A stretch of DNA of 64,000 bases from Castor canadensis (lineage: Eukaryota > Chordata > Mammalia > Rodentia > Castoridae): assembly GCF_047511655.1 (NCBI RefSeq), contig NC_133387.1, forward strand, positions 23,802,353-23,866,352, given 5' to 3'. Below, piece after piece: positions 1 through 12,479 of this stretch. A model generated the notes under the pieces. That model worked only from the letters and a program-made list of their open reading frames with translations, was not told the origin of the DNA and did no database searches. Numbering within the stretch: position 1 is the stretch's first letter; each line of letters opens with the position of its first letter. A program made the position numbers and the translations under genes.

Positions 1-850
1 CCATCTGATCAAAACAGACTTAAGTAGAAAGTGACAGACTTTTATAAACACCTGCATCTTATTGCAGACTAGAAAGCCTCCTGTTTCACAAGTTCCAGCC
101 ATATCCCTGCCCATGGGGGTGAGACTCTCCAAACTTGGGTGGCATCAGAAATATTAGGTGGCCATTAGAGGGCTCTGAGAGGGAACTCAGAAATTCACCT
201 CTGAGAGAATGTCTGGCGGTATCAAGCCACATCCTGGGCAACAGGGCAAGAGATGCTCCTTTCCAAAGACATTGTTGCTTGGCATCTCGTCTCATTTAGA
301 ATGTGGTAGATCAATTTGGAGAAGTCAGTTCAAGGTGTCCAATTGTAAATGTAGGTATAGACGACAGAGGGAACAGGTTTATGCCAGGGCATAAACAACC
401 TCTCCTGCAGAGGAATCACTAAGGAAAGAATAGAAATTAAGCCTTCTGTTACCTGTCAGGTACTGATTTGAGACTAGGTTAAATAATTTTTTAAAACATA
501 GCACATCACCTTGAGTCTTGGCACAAAATAGAGCCAGATGCTTAGTGGTTTCCTGGATTATTACCCGAGCTTGGGCCTGGTCCCCAGGGATGTGCAATGG
601 CAATAACAGGTTGTCTAGGCTCAGGAAAGCTGAATAGCAAGAAGCTTAGCGACAGGGTCAGAGTGCTACCGAATGTTATTGGGCTGTATGTCGGCAGAGA
701 GTGAGCCAAAAGACTCCATTTCAGGCCTATCAAGGAGGAAGATCCCAGCTTGGCTACTTGGCCCTGTTTTTAAAGAGAGATTCCATTATTTTCCTTATAA
801 AATGAGGCAGGTTTCAATAAACCTAGTTCACCTTTTTGTTTGTTTATTTT
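1..850. other. Intergenic sequence, nothing recognised
   Basis: Unique-looking or very old sequence. Open frames are short, run on both strands and show no family resemblance. It may contain an old LTR relic, but I cannot place it. Confidence 0.5.
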
Positions 851-852
851 TG

Positions 853-1030
853 CAGTACTGGGGTTTGAACTCAGGGCCTCATTCTTGCTAGACAGGTGCT
901 CTACCACTTGAGCCACTCCACCAGCCCTTTTTTGTGTTGAGTATTTTCAAGATAGGGTCTCTTGAACTATTTGCCTGGGCTAGCCTCCTGATCTCTGTCT
1001 CCTAAGTAGCTAGGATTATAATCGTGAGCC
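853..1030 (-). repeat. ID-B1 composite SINE
   Basis: Read on the + strand, an inverted ID-like unit (tRNA-like box B region reading TTTGAACTCAGGGCC) is followed by an inverted B1 unit (AGATAGGGTCT, then GTAGCTAGGATTATA). This is the commonest SINE layout in the window: B1 first and ID last on the SINE's own strand. Confidence 0.85.
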
Positions 1031-2505
1031 AGGGACACCTGCATGTTTCTTGATACAAAAGAGAAAAACTCATGTTAACATAGTAATTCCTGACTGAGTG
1101 ACTTTTTTTTTTTCTTTTTAAGATACCTATCAGTGTCCTGGGAGGGAAGTTGGCAGGTGATATTCCAAGTGGATGTCTTCTTTGTTGAAGGCATACCAAG
1201 AGACATGCCCTTGTACTTGAGATCAGGAGGAAAATGTAGACAGATGGTATGGCAAGGCTATCACAGAAGAGAGGGAGCCAGGCTTGCTCCCTCATCTAGC
1301 ACCCAGCTTCTGGGAGGAAGAGCATGGGATCCTCTGAATATCTGTGGACCCAACAGTTAGCTGCAAAGGGCAGGAGAATAGGAAGGCATTCTTGCTGAGT
1401 CTCTTGCTGAGACTGCCACAGTCAGGCAAAGATGCACACCCATGAGTGGAATGTGAAGCCCTGGCTGAAGGTCACCAAGGGAAGAATGGCTTGAGAGAGA
1501 GAGTCTGCTGCAGAATCTGCAGGAACCAGCACCTGTCTGCACCAGAACCTTGAACAATGAGCCAAAGGGAGGACTTTACTGTTTCTACGGACCATTCCAG
1601 AAGGCTTTGACTTTTGCCATCCCTCTTCCCCACTCCATCATCAAAGGGACACATGTGAGAGACAGAAGGATGAGAGCCAGACTCCCTGTCCCCACTCTAA
1701 GCCACTAGAAACTAAGCTCAGTTTAGTTAGAGACCTTCACATTAAGTTGGGAAATGAATGGCAAAGAGTTATTATAAGAACTGAGAATGACTGCTTTAGT
1801 AAGTTAAAGTTACTGAAAATTATTGAATTGATAGGAAAGGGAATTTCAAAAGGGAACAGATAATACTTAACAGTAGTCATTGAGGAAATCTTTTCATTTT
1901 ATGCCAACAGTTGAGATTCTTCTCTGAGACAATTGCATTAGACACACAGACATTTATCTGATCTCCAACCTAAGAGCCCCTGATTACATCCATACCCTGC
2001 CCTCCATTCTTGTCCTCTTACTAAAGGAACAACCTCAACAAGGATAACACCAGCTGGCATCAAACCAACTTTTTAGCCTATGTTCCCAGAGACACGTGGA
2101 ACACACCCAAAATGGTCAGGTGGCACTCTCAGCTTCTGATTCAATGGGACCCCTGTAGCGCTCCTGGTGAAAACATTCCTTCCTTTGATATTTAGAGGTT
2201 TAAACAAGTAAAGCCCAAGGAGTGAGGAGATACAACTCTATGAGAACACCACTGCAGCATTTCCCCTGACCACTGTCTTCTGGCTTTGGGGAAAAAGTCC
2301 CACATTTAAGTTCTGGTTCAGTTCACATATCCTGATCAGCATCAAAGTCAATGTTGTTCAGCTGGCATCAAGACTGAGTCTTTAGAAGGTCCTTCTACCC
2401 AGCTACTTCTGGATGATGGAGTTCATGGTAAAACCAGTAGATTCCAGGGGCAGAGTTGACCCTTTGCTCTGCTCTTTTATGATTAACTGGCTTTCTCATT
2501 ATAGG
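1031..2505. other. Intergenic sequence, no gene seen
   Basis: No repeat or coding signal that I recognise. The short open frames around 1357-1654 overlap each other on both strands and end at random stops. Confidence 0.5.
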
Positions 2506-2600
2506 AGGGCTGGAGGTGTAGCTCAGTGCTTCAGTACTCACCTAGCACACACAGCGTCCTGGGTTTGATTCCCAGCACTGAAAAGAAAAGCAAAGCAATC
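2506..2600 (+). repeat. ID-like SINE
   Basis: Single tRNA-derived unit with a box A-like GTGTAGCTCAG and a box B-like GGGTTTGATTCCCAGCAC, ending in an A-rich tail. The stretch from 2601 to 3130 after it holds nothing I recognise. Confidence 0.8.
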
Positions 2601-3130
2601 AGCCAACCAACAAAACCCCCTACAATGTTACATGAAATACTGTGTTCCACCTCTAAGACTGGGTAAATCCTCTCAAATGTTTGTTCCTAAGTGAACAAAT
2701 GGTTCATTTGTTCATGAATGATGGCAAATCATTTCACCTTCAATAGAGATTAAGACAACAAGTCACGCTGCCTGAAGTCCACCCAATTGACCATTTCCTT
2801 ACTCTATCTTCCTTCTTGCCTGCACCTGAGCAGGGCTGCAATACCACTCTGTTCTGTCTCCAGCAATTGTGAATCGCCATCTAAAATTAGGGTCAGCTTT
2901 TTCCTTCTCAGTTAACTGTTCATAGGGAATTCTTCATGAGCAGAAGCAGATGTGACTTGCGGTTGGCTTGCTAGTATGGCAGGAATTTGTGGGGCGTAGC
3001 TAAAGCATTCTGAGATGGAAATTGTTAAGTATAAATTCATGTATCAGGAAATAGGAAAAGACATTAATAAATAAAGAGTAGCTAAGACACAAAATGTTGC
3101 TTCAACTTTCTTGGCCATCAAGAAAATGAC

Positions 3131-3319
3131 AATAAAAAATTCAGCCAAGCCTGGCTTGGTTGTGTATACTTTTGGGGTCCAAGGCTGACCAGGGCAAAAG
3201 AGAGAGACCCTTTTTGAAAAACAAGCTAAAAACCAAAGGACTGGGGTAGACTGCTTACCTAGCAAGCACAAAGTCCTCATTTCAATTCCCAGTACCACCA
3301 AAAACAAAAACAAAAACAA
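3131..3319 (+). repeat. Diverged B1-ID composite SINE
   Basis: A B1-like left part (AAGCCTGGCTTGG, later GACCAGGGCAAAAG) joins an ID-like right part (GCTTACCTAGCAAGCAC, then TTCAATTCCCAGTACCACC) and an (AAAAAC)n tail. Confidence 0.75.
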
Positions 3320-4649
3320 ATGCCACTACAAATTTACCAGAATTGTAAACATGAAAAAAATAGATACTATGGAGAGTATTCAGTAAGAACGCTCATCCAT
3401 GTTGTGAGTGTAAACAATATAACCACAATGGAAAATTGCTTGGCAGTATTCACCATAGCTGAACATATACATAGCCAGGAATTCCACTTTTCAATATTTA
3501 CCCAATAAAAGTGAGTACATATGTTCATCAAAAAACTTCAATCAGAATTTTCATAGCCACATACTCTGATTGCTTCAACCTGGAAACTCACCTAGTGCCC
3601 ATCAGCGGTCAAATAGATAAACTGTGCTGTATTCTGACAACAGAGTACTGTAAATAGATGTGAATGGAGAATATTCAACTAATGTGAACAAATTTCACAA
3701 ACATAAGCTTGAACAAAACAAGAAACAAAAGGATATAGGCTTTATGATTCTGCACATACAAAATACAAAATCAGACAAAGCTAACACATACTGCTAGAAA
3801 GAAGCAACAGCAGCTACTTCTGGAGGTGACTAATAGACAAACCACACACACTATGCAGAGAACTCAAGAAGTTGACAAAAGAGTAATAAAACAGACCCAC
3901 AAAATAAGAAGAGAGAAAATAGTAAAGACAGAGCCAGAAGTCAGTAACTTAGAGAACAAAAATACTGCTATTTAAAAGCATTACTTAGATAACCAGTGAC
4001 AAGACTAATCTATAGAAAAAGAAGAGATTAAAACAATACACAACCAAAAGGGGGGAATAACCACAGGCATAAAATATTTTTTAAGTATTATAAATGGTTT
4101 ATCTAATTATCAATTCCTAGAAATGTATAAAGTGTCAGTTTTAGCACAAGGAGAAACTGAATTTGGAATAAATAAATATTAGACACACTTAAAAGACAAA
4201 AGTTTCGTCCCTCCCCTCCACATGCTCTTCGTGGATCATTTCTACCAAAATTTCAAAGAACTGTTCATTTCTGTGTATGAAATTTGCTCCAGCAAAGAGA
4301 AATCCTGCAAAATCTGCTACATTTTATGATGCTACTGTAAAAAAAAAAAAGGATGAATATAACACAAGAAATGTATAGAATCATTTCATTTATAAAAAAT
4401 TTTATTAAACAATTTAAAGTGGCTCATTGGATCTAATAGAAAATTTAAAAAAATCACAGTCGATTAAATTTTATCTAAGAAATTTAAATACAATTTTATA
4501 AAAGGAACGGTATTAAAAATTTTCCACCATGGACAGACTAAAGAAAAAATGCAGAAGAAACTTACAGTGATAGGTAACAAAAACATTTGATACACTATGA
4601 CACTTATCAATGACTGAAAAAAGCTTACAGAATAAAAAACAAATTCTTC

Positions 4650-4945
4650 ATGTAATTCCAGCTACTTGGGAGGCAGAGATCAGGAGGATAGAGGCTCAAG
4701 GCTAGCCTGGGCAAAAAGTTAGTGAGACTCCGTCTTAACAAACAAGCCAGGTGTGGTGGCACACTGTGATCCCAGTTAAGCAGGTAACATAGGCAGGAGG
4801 GTCACAGTCTAAGGCCGGCAAAAACACAAGACTCTGACTGAAAAATAACAAGCAAAAAATTTGCTGGGGGTATGGCTGAAGTGGTACAGAGCCTGCCTAG
4901 CAAGTGTGAGGCATTGCGCTCAAGTCCCAGTACTGCCAGGGAAGG
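4650..4945 (+). repeat. B1-B1-ID trimeric SINE
   Basis: Two successive B1-like units (GCTACTTGGGAGGCAGAGAT; then CAGGTGTGGTGGCAC...GGCAGGAGG) are followed by an ID-like unit (GGGGGTATGGCTGAAGTGG...CTGCCTAGCAAG). The same three-part layout recurs at 49560-49885 and 51510-51790. Confidence 0.8.
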
Positions 4946-4990
4946 AACAGAGGGAAGGAAGGACAGGAGGAAAAGAAGGGAGGGAGATAG

Positions 4991-5057
4991 GGAAGGAAGG
5001 AAGGAAGGAAGGAAGGAAGGAAGGAAGGAAGGAAGGAAGGAAGGAAGGAAGGAAGGA
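4991..5057 (+). repeat. (GGAA)n microsatellite
   Basis: About 16 uninterrupted GGAA units in the tail of the preceding trimeric SINE; impure purine sequence from about 4940 leads into it. GGAA is the core of ETS-family binding sites. No gene lies nearby. Confidence 0.95.
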
Positions 5058-5443
5058 CTGAAAACCTAAGGATTCTCCTGCCTCAGCTATTAATCATACT
5101 CAGTGTCCTGGCCAACTTTGTAAGGAAAGAAGGAACTGGAAGGAAAGGGATCTACCTGTCTTCATCTGCAAATGATATGACTTTGAAAAACCAACAGGAT
5201 CAACAAACCTTTAAGAACTACTTTAGACTAATAATACCCAACTAAATGTAATAAGAATAAAACACTATTCATATTAACAACAAAAACTATGAAATAGCTG
5301 GGGATAAATTTAATCCCAAACACACAAGACTTCTATGAATAAAACTTTAAAACCCCAATAAAGGATATAAAGGATATCTAAATAAATATAACTTTATTTT
5401 ATACTCTCAAATACGAAATGTGATAGCATAATACTTACTTTTG

Positions 5444-5547
5444 ACCGGGGGTGTGGCTTAAGTGGTAGAGCACCTGCCTAGCAAGTTGACACCCTGAGTT
5501 CAAACTTCAGTACTGCCAAAAACAAAAACAAAAACAAAAAAAACCTC
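5444..5547 (+). repeat. ID-like SINE
   Basis: Single ID unit (GGGGGTGTGGCTTAAGTGG, box B-like GAGTTCAAACTTCAGTAC) with an (AAAAAC)n tail, inserted into the ancient L1. Confidence 0.85.
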
Positions 5548-5784
5548 AACAACTTAGTTTTGAAGGAAAAACTAATAAATACTATAAAGGAGACCTGAAC
5601 AGAAAAAAAAAAAATCATGTTCTTAAGTGGTTCATCTATAATAATATTTTCTCTAAAATATATCTATAATCTTAAGATAATTCAATTCAAATTAATTTTA
5701 GCTATGCATCTTGAGGAAAATGATTAACTCATAAATGTGAATGCAAGTCAACTCTTTTCAGAATACCAATAAATTATTTGGTTT

Positions 5785-5940
5785 ACTTTTTTAATTGTTG
5801 TGCTGGGGGGGGGGCTACATTGTGGCATTTACAGAAGTTCTTCCAGTATATCAAATATATCATACTTGAATTCACCCCCTCCACCATTCTCCTTTATCCC
5901 CCCCCCCACCCAAAGTCAACTTTAAAAACATTGAACCTAA
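5785..5940 (-). mobile_element. L1 3' UTR tail
   Basis: Inverted L1 tail: a T-rich start, GCTACATTGTGGCATTTACA, then a pyrimidine-rich CCCCCTCCACCATTCTCC block. The same tail type appears at 15665, 37002 and 43485. Confidence 0.65.
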
Positions 5941-6059
5941 AAAAAAAAAGAACAGTAGGGTGGAATATGCCCTACCTGTTAACAAGTTTTGGCTCAAGAC
6001 CAAACAAATAGACAAGTAGGATAAAATAACTTAAAGACAACCATTTATGTATCTGAATT

Positions 6060-6150
6060 TTTTTTTGTGACAGGATCTTATTATAGAGCTCAGGCTGGCC
6101 TTGAGTCCACTATGCAGCCCAGATTGACCTCAGCCTCCTGAGTATGTGAT
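6060..6150 (-). repeat. B1-like SINE
   Basis: Inverted B1 monomer: T tract, AGGATCTTATTATAGAGCTC, AGGCTGGCCTTGAG and CTCAGCCTCCTGAGTA. Confidence 0.75.
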
Positions 6151-7204
6151 GTATATACATTTAACAGACATCAGAGTGGGCACCATAACTTCATTGAGAA
6201 ATTAAATTTTCTCTAGTAGATGGTGTTGAGGAAATTGATTTCCTATGTGGAGCAATATTTACTGGATTATTGCCTAATTCCACATCATCATTTTGTTGAG
6301 AAATGCAAAGAGAATCCTTATCTAACATCAAGTATAAAGAGGGAATTCTAGATAAAGACTTAAGTGTGAAAAGAAAAATGCCAGTAGAAGTAAAAGTCAG
6401 AGAATATCTTTCTGTTCTAGGAATAGAGGCAGACTCTTAAATAAAACATAAAAAATGCACACCATAAGACAAAACATTGACACACATGATCAGATCAAAA
6501 CTGAAGCTTTCCAGCAGCTCAGAAAAGTGTCACTGCACACCCACAAGGATGGGCTATGATTTTTTTAATGGAAGATAGCAAGCATTTGCAAGAATGTAGA
6601 GAAATTGGAGCCCTTGTACAATGCTTGTGAGAATATAAAATGGTTCAGCCACGGTGGTAAATGATATAATGGTCCCTTAAAAAGTTAAACCAGAATTACT
6701 AGTGATACCAGAAGTATCACTCCCAGGTGTATACCCAAACTAATAATAAAAACTGGTGCTCAAACAAGTACACGAGCATGCCTGTTTGTAGCAGCACTAT
6801 TCAAAATAGTGAAAAAACTAGAAACCATACAAATGTCTTTTGATGGCAGAGTAGATAAATAAATTATGATATGTTTATAGAGGAACATTATTTAGCCATT
6901 AAAAGAATGAAGTATTGATATGATACCTGTTATAACGTTCAAGTAAAAGAAGCCAGACACCTAGTGTATGGTCTCATTAATATGAAATACCCAGAATAAA
7001 AAAATCCACAGGGATAGAAGACAAATTAGTGATCACCAAGGACTAGGAGGTTAAGAAGAATGGAGAGAAACTGCTTAATACATAGGGGCTTTATTTTGCA
7101 GTAATGGAAATGTTTAGTACTACATGGAGGCAAGGGTTGCACAACGTTATAGTGAAATAAATGTCAGCAAATTATCTATTTTAAAATAGTTAATAAAAAC
7201 ATTT

Positions 7205-7410
7205 GGTAGCTAGTGGCTCAGGCCTGTAATCCTAACTAATTGGGAGGCTGAGATCAGGAGGATCGTGGTTCAAGGCCAGCCCTGGCAAATATTTCGAGAG
7301 ATCTCATCCCCGAAATAATCAGACAAAATGGTCTAGAAGTGTGGCTCAAGCAGTAGAGTGCTTACTTTGCAAGTGCAAAGCCCTGAGTTCAAACTCAGGG
7401 TTGGCACAAA
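7205..7410 (+). repeat. B1-ID dimeric SINE
   Basis: B1-like left unit (GGCCTGTAATCCTAACTAAT...CAAGGCCAGCC) plus ID-like right unit (AGTGTGGCTCAAGCAGTAGA...GAGTTCAAACTC). It sits between two ancient L1 pieces. Confidence 0.8.
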
Positions 7411-7819
7411 GCAGATGATTAATAAATATATTTTAAAATTTGGTGGTGGCACTAAAAAAACCCTTGTATCCAGGAAGAAAATTAATAGACATGTAATAGA
7501 GTTAATGAAGAATATTTGTAATTTTAAAAGTGACAATGTGTTGATAACTAGAATATACAGGAGAATCTTGTAAATTAATAAGAAAAAGACAGCAACTTCA
7601 GTAAAATAATAGCCAAAAGTTATGAACCAGCACTTGTAGATGTAAGAAACCAAAAATATGAAGAAATGCATAAGCTCATTAATAATCAGAGAAATATAAA
7701 TTACAACTTTAGTGAGATATTAATTTACATCTATTAGATAGCAAAAAATTAGAAAGTTGAACAATACTAATGGTGAAGGAGATATGTCAGAGAGCATGCT
7801 CCCCAGAATGTCACCCTAA

Positions 7820-8010
7820 GATGTGAATTCATAGGGCTACATGTAATGCACGTCTGTAATCTCAGTTCATCAGGAGGTGGAGGTAGGAGGATCTCAGTCT
7901 GAGGCTAGACAGGCAAAAACACAAAACCCTATTTGGAAAACAAGCTAAAACAAAAGAGTAGAGCCCTACTCTTTTGTAGGGCTCTACTACTTGAGCTACT
8001 CAGGGCTGAG
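7820..8010 (+). repeat. B1-ID SINE with inverted ID end
   Basis: The left B1-like unit is on the + strand, but the ID part after 7957 is inverted: GGGCTCTACTACTTGAGC is the reverse complement of the usual ID order. The switch happens inside a near-perfect palindrome (7952-7988; see findings). Confidence 0.7.
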
Positions 8011-9923
8011 AAACAAAAAATGTGAATTTAGTTTCAATAATTTATTAAGAAAGTCATCTCAAGATAAACTAGTAAGGAAGTTGGGAACGTAGGACAGAAA
8101 AACAGAAGAAAAAAAACAAGGGTGCATTTCAGATAGAGCCTGGCTTCATCTTGATGCTGTAGGCAAGTCCTGGAGAAGAAATTATAACTCGGTGTGAACG
8201 ATTCTAAGGCAAAGGAGCTGGGTTTTTATACTTATACTGCAATGGACCGTTGATTGCAGGGCATCCTGGGATGTATAAGGCACTTTCTTACACTCTGGGC
8301 TAAGTGGCTTCAATAGCCCAAAAGCAATCCTCTAAAAAATCTTACATGTGGCCAAAAGCAAACCACATAGAAACTAGGAGCCATTAGTTTCTGACCTTAA
8401 CAGCAATTTCTGCTATAAACATGAGAAAACAGGAATTTCTTGTGGGAACATAGACAAGCAGCCTTGTGAAGTACAAGTTGGCATTTCTTAGACAAATTAT
8501 ATTAGATAAACAAGCACATCTTATGACCCAGCATTTTTAGTTTTGAATCACAAAGAAATTATAGCATACATTCATAAAAGAGAATATTTAATTGCTGACA
8601 AGGGCATGATTTTTTTTAACCTTATCACTAGTGTTATCCTACCTATCGAGGCTTCACCCAGGCTCTGTCATCATCCTGACTTTTTAGCATTATTGTATCT
8701 ACTAAGTCATGAGAACCGAGTGACAGAACTGCTTGTTTGTAATCTGCATCAACTGAACAAACTTTTCTTGATTTGGGCCCCACTCAACTTTGGCAGTTTT
8801 TCAATGAGTCACCTGTTGGACTTGTCAATGCACCACACTCACATAGGTCATTTGTTGCCACCAAACACTGTGCCTTTTTCTTAGTGTAAGGCTCGTCAGT
8901 CCACTTGGGAGACTATATCACATATACTCTAGATCTGACTCTCTAGAAAATACCTTAATACAGAAGCCCTCATATTCTCTATTTCCTGCCAGATATGTGT
9001 TTTACCAAAGCCTTTAGGATAGTTCCTGCTTTCTAATCCCTCAATGTAGTAGACCAGCATAATTTTCTTTGGAATGGTGAGAGGATCAAGCTCTTTGTAT
9101 CAGTCAGAGTCCAGCCACTAGGTACTTCAAATGAATGGTATTTAATAAAGGGAATTGGTTATAAAGCGTTCAAACACTGAATGAGCAAAACAAGAGGTTG
9201 AAGCACCTCCAGTATTAATATTTTAGATGCAGCTATCACTGTAGAGCTGGATGGACAAAAAGAAAGTGATGTTACTGGAACCTAGAGAAGAGGACACTTT
9301 ACCTCTAGTGCTTAGACTGTTGAGGAGGTGGAAGGCAGACCATTTGAGGGGCCATGGTCACTGGGATAAAAGAAAATGGTGGGCCTGGTTGCTTCTAGTG
9401 TATTGATGAGCATATTGAGTTTATTGCTGAGACTGCTCAAAGAAGCTAGGGTTGGAATTACAGCTGTGAGTTATAGGTGGGCAAGCCTGCAGACTCAAGC
9501 TGGAGTCTTTTAGTGAAGACTGTCTTTCTTCCTCTGCTTTCCAATTTCCAAAAGTACCTCCAATTTGTAGAACCTAACAAGAAGCTAGCTAGTGAGGGAA
9601 TTTGGAAAGTAAATAAGTTTGCAGAGTCTACCTGCAGTACCAGGAAGGGCAGAGTAGAGGAAATTGATAGGTTTGCCTGATATACTTGCAGCAAGATGAT
9701 GAAGGTATGTACTGTTGTCCCTGCCAAATGAAAGTAGTAGTTTCTGGGCTCTTTTTTTCCCCTAACCAAGATAATCCAATATCCACCTACTTTCACTTGA
9801 GCATTACCAAGCTGCTATTATTGGCACTTTCTGTTGAGGAGACACATTGGCTATCACCTATAGCATAGAGGTGTGATGGCACAGAAGGTGAGGTAAAAGT
9901 GGGGGAATTTAAGAAGAGAGAAT
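8011..9923. other. Intergenic sequence with unnamed old repeats
   Basis: No gene recognised. The open frame at 8543-8884 resembles nothing I know. The 9098-9480 stretch resembles a relic pattern also seen near 41560 (CAGTCAGAGTCCAGCC..., then GGGAATTGGTTATAAAG), probably an old LTR or DNA element. Confidence 0.45.
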
Positions 9924-10440
9924 TAGAAAACACTTTCTTTTTTTTTTTTTTTGTAAGATTCAAGTCATTCTTTTTTTTTTTTATTCATATGTGCATACAA
10001 GGCTTGGTTCATTTCTCCCCCCTGCCCCCACCCCCTCCCTTACCACCCACTCCGCCCCCTCCCTCTCCCCCAACCAATACCCAGCAGAAACTATTTTGCC
10101 CTTATTTCTAATTTTGTTGTAGAGAGAGTATAAGCAATAATAGGAAGGAACAAGGGTTTTTGCTGGTTGAGATAAGGATAGCTATACAGGGCATTGACTC
10201 ACATTGATTTCCTGTGCGTGGGTGTTACCTTCTAGGTTAATTCTTCTTGAACTAACCTTTTCTCTAGTACCTGTTCCCCTTTTCCTATTGGCCTCAGTTG
10301 CTTTAAGGTATCTGCTTTAGTTTCTCTGCGTTAAGGGCAACAAATGCTAGCTAATTTTTTAGGTGTCTTACCTATCCTCACCCCTCCCTTGTGTGCTCTC
10401 GCTTTTATCATGTGCTCATAGTAGAAAACACTTTCTTTTT
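9924..10440 (-). mobile_element. Young 5'-truncated L1 with TSDs
   Basis: Two copies of TAGAAAACACTTTCTTTTT (9924-9942 and 10422-10440) flank a minus-strand L1 3' end. From the tail inward on the + strand: T tract, 18 nt of non-L1 sequence (9953-9970), a second T tract (9971-9982), ATTCATATGTGCATACAAGG, the C-rich (G-rich on the sense strand) 3' UTR, then upstream L1 sequence to 10421. The intact duplication marks a recent insertion by target-primed reverse transcription. The sequence type is what I associate with beaver L1. Confidence 0.85.
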
Positions 10441-12479
10441 GAACTACACTCCATTTTCCACTATTCTGTTATTATATTTTTGGTGTGTTCCAGCAAGGAG
10501 TTCATAGCTAGATTTTTAAAAATACAACCTGAGAATGTCTTTCTCATAGGTAAGTTTAACATATTTGTTTATTGTGTTTGTTGACTTACTTGAATTTATT
10601 CCTACCATTCTATTTTGTGTATTCAATATACCATGTTTTTGTCTTTGCTTTTATTCATTTTCTTCCTTGACTTATATTGCATCAATATTTGGTTTCTTCT
10701 ATTTTCTTGAAAAATTATCAATTTATTTTCAGGCATCTCCCACTTACAATAATCCTTTTTCCCAAACCAGATACTAATTGTAAATTCTGAGTACTAGTGT
10801 ATTTCCTATCATTTTAAATGGAAAACATTATAGTTGGTCATATGTCAACAAAAATCCCCCAATCAAGTTCCTGAAACATAACTAAAACATCTATCTCATT
10901 AACAAATTATAATGTTAAAAAGAAAATGCCTAAAATTATATTCTCGTCAGAAACAGTTAATGGAATTGTTAGAAACAGTTGGTTTGATGCAATAATTTGG
11001 CATCTCAGTGCCAGTAACATCTGAAATTCATATCCCTTTGTCAATACTTGTGCTTTTTAAAATGACTACATATGATTTCCACATTCTACAGTTGTACTTG
11101 GGATGTAAGTCAAATTATTATTTGCACATCTTTAAAATACATATTTTTAAAGCTGTATTGAGTTTTTAGAGACATGCATACAATTTTTTTCTTAGACAAT
11201 AGATGGAAAGAGATCTACTTCTATGGCACGAGTATGTAATACAAGGAAATATTCACAGTATTAACAAGCAAGATATTCTATAGGAAATAATTCATACACT
11301 CCTTTAGTGATTGCCTTTAAAATTTCAACATGCAAGATTTACAAAGTACATTTTGGGTGAAGAAGAGGAAGAACTGGGTCTGTTTGCCTCTTATGCCATA
11401 GACCCATTCTGCTGTGGGTCTGGCTCCCTTTGGGTGGAGCGCATCTCCTTAGAGTCCTGTTACCTGAACATGACCCTCCTGGCATATGCCAGCCATGCTT
11501 TCCCAACTACAAAACCCACATCACCTTGAACCCACAAAAGAATGCCTACAGCATCCTTTGGTCATTTTGGGGTCTTCTTCCCATCTAAATTTTCTGTAAG
11601 CATCTTGGGTGGTTGTCCCTGTTTCCTTTGATGAAAGGAAAAGTCCCCCAATTGCTCTTATTAAGGACTTTCTACCTGTCACCATCAGGGGGCGACTTTC
11701 AATAGTTTCCTGGATCTAGCCTCCCTCTTGGGGTGTAATTCCAGATTGTTTCCTCATATCATTTCTTTCCCCTTCCATTAAAGCTTCCTGGTACCCACCA
11801 CCATCAAAAACATCCCCCCACCCTTTTCCTAGCCTAGTCTTTAAATGTAAAAGCTGTTGGGTCTAGATATGAACTTAGAAGGATTCCCTTCCTTTTCTCT
11901 CATATGACGACTACTTTTGACATTTCAGATCTTACATCTTCCCCAAGTAACAGTCTCTTTTCATTCATCTGCTGATGTATCCATAGTTTTTCTGTAATTT
12001 CTAAAACTAACATTCTCAAGTCTTTGTTCTCCATTCATTTGAACCACCAAGGCATAACAGGTCCCTGAGCCGACCTTGCTGCCTTTGGGATATCATTGCT
12101 TTATTCTCCTTGTAACAAGAAGCCTCTGTATCTCCATCCAGCCATTGCTATATGCCATTGCCAAATGCCACGGCACTCATAAGTAATTTGATCATAACTA
12201 ATGGACCTATGAAGGTCAAGTGAGACCACAGAGCAGGGGACAGGGAGGTAGGGAAATGCCTCAGAGAGGCTGTAGATAAGTCATATAAATCCCCTGATTT
12301 TGTTCCATCTGATATTTTGCTTGGATTGAGTATTTATTCTTTCTGGATAAAAAGGAAGAAAATTGGGGATAGGTATCAGGTATCACTAACAATGTCTAAC
12401 ACTAATAAATTTAAACCAAAAGTCTCACATAGTCTACACAGAACTTTTCAGTTGAGTGGCAGTCACATATTCCATCAAG
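10441..12479. other. Intergenic sequence, no gene seen
   Basis: AT-rich to about 11300, then more mixed. The 11311-11529 frame gives a short peptide with no resemblance. Nothing here can be supported as a feature. Confidence 0.5.

Larger units (their letters stand above)
3320..7800 (+). mobile_element. Mosaic of ancient L1 fragments
   Basis: Several degraded LINE-1 pieces, all sense on the + strand. The 3830-5420 and 5600-6480 pieces resemble ORF2 reverse-transcriptase and downstream sequence. The 6520-7190 piece resembles the ORF2 3' end (GTATACCCAAACTAATAATA, later GCAGCACTATTCAAAATAG). The 7430-7800 piece is an earlier part of ORF2 again, so at least two elements are present. No frame is open. 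Younger SINEs listed separately split the mosaic. The call rests on remembered LINE-1 ORF2 patterns; the subfamily is not determined. Confidence 0.65.
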
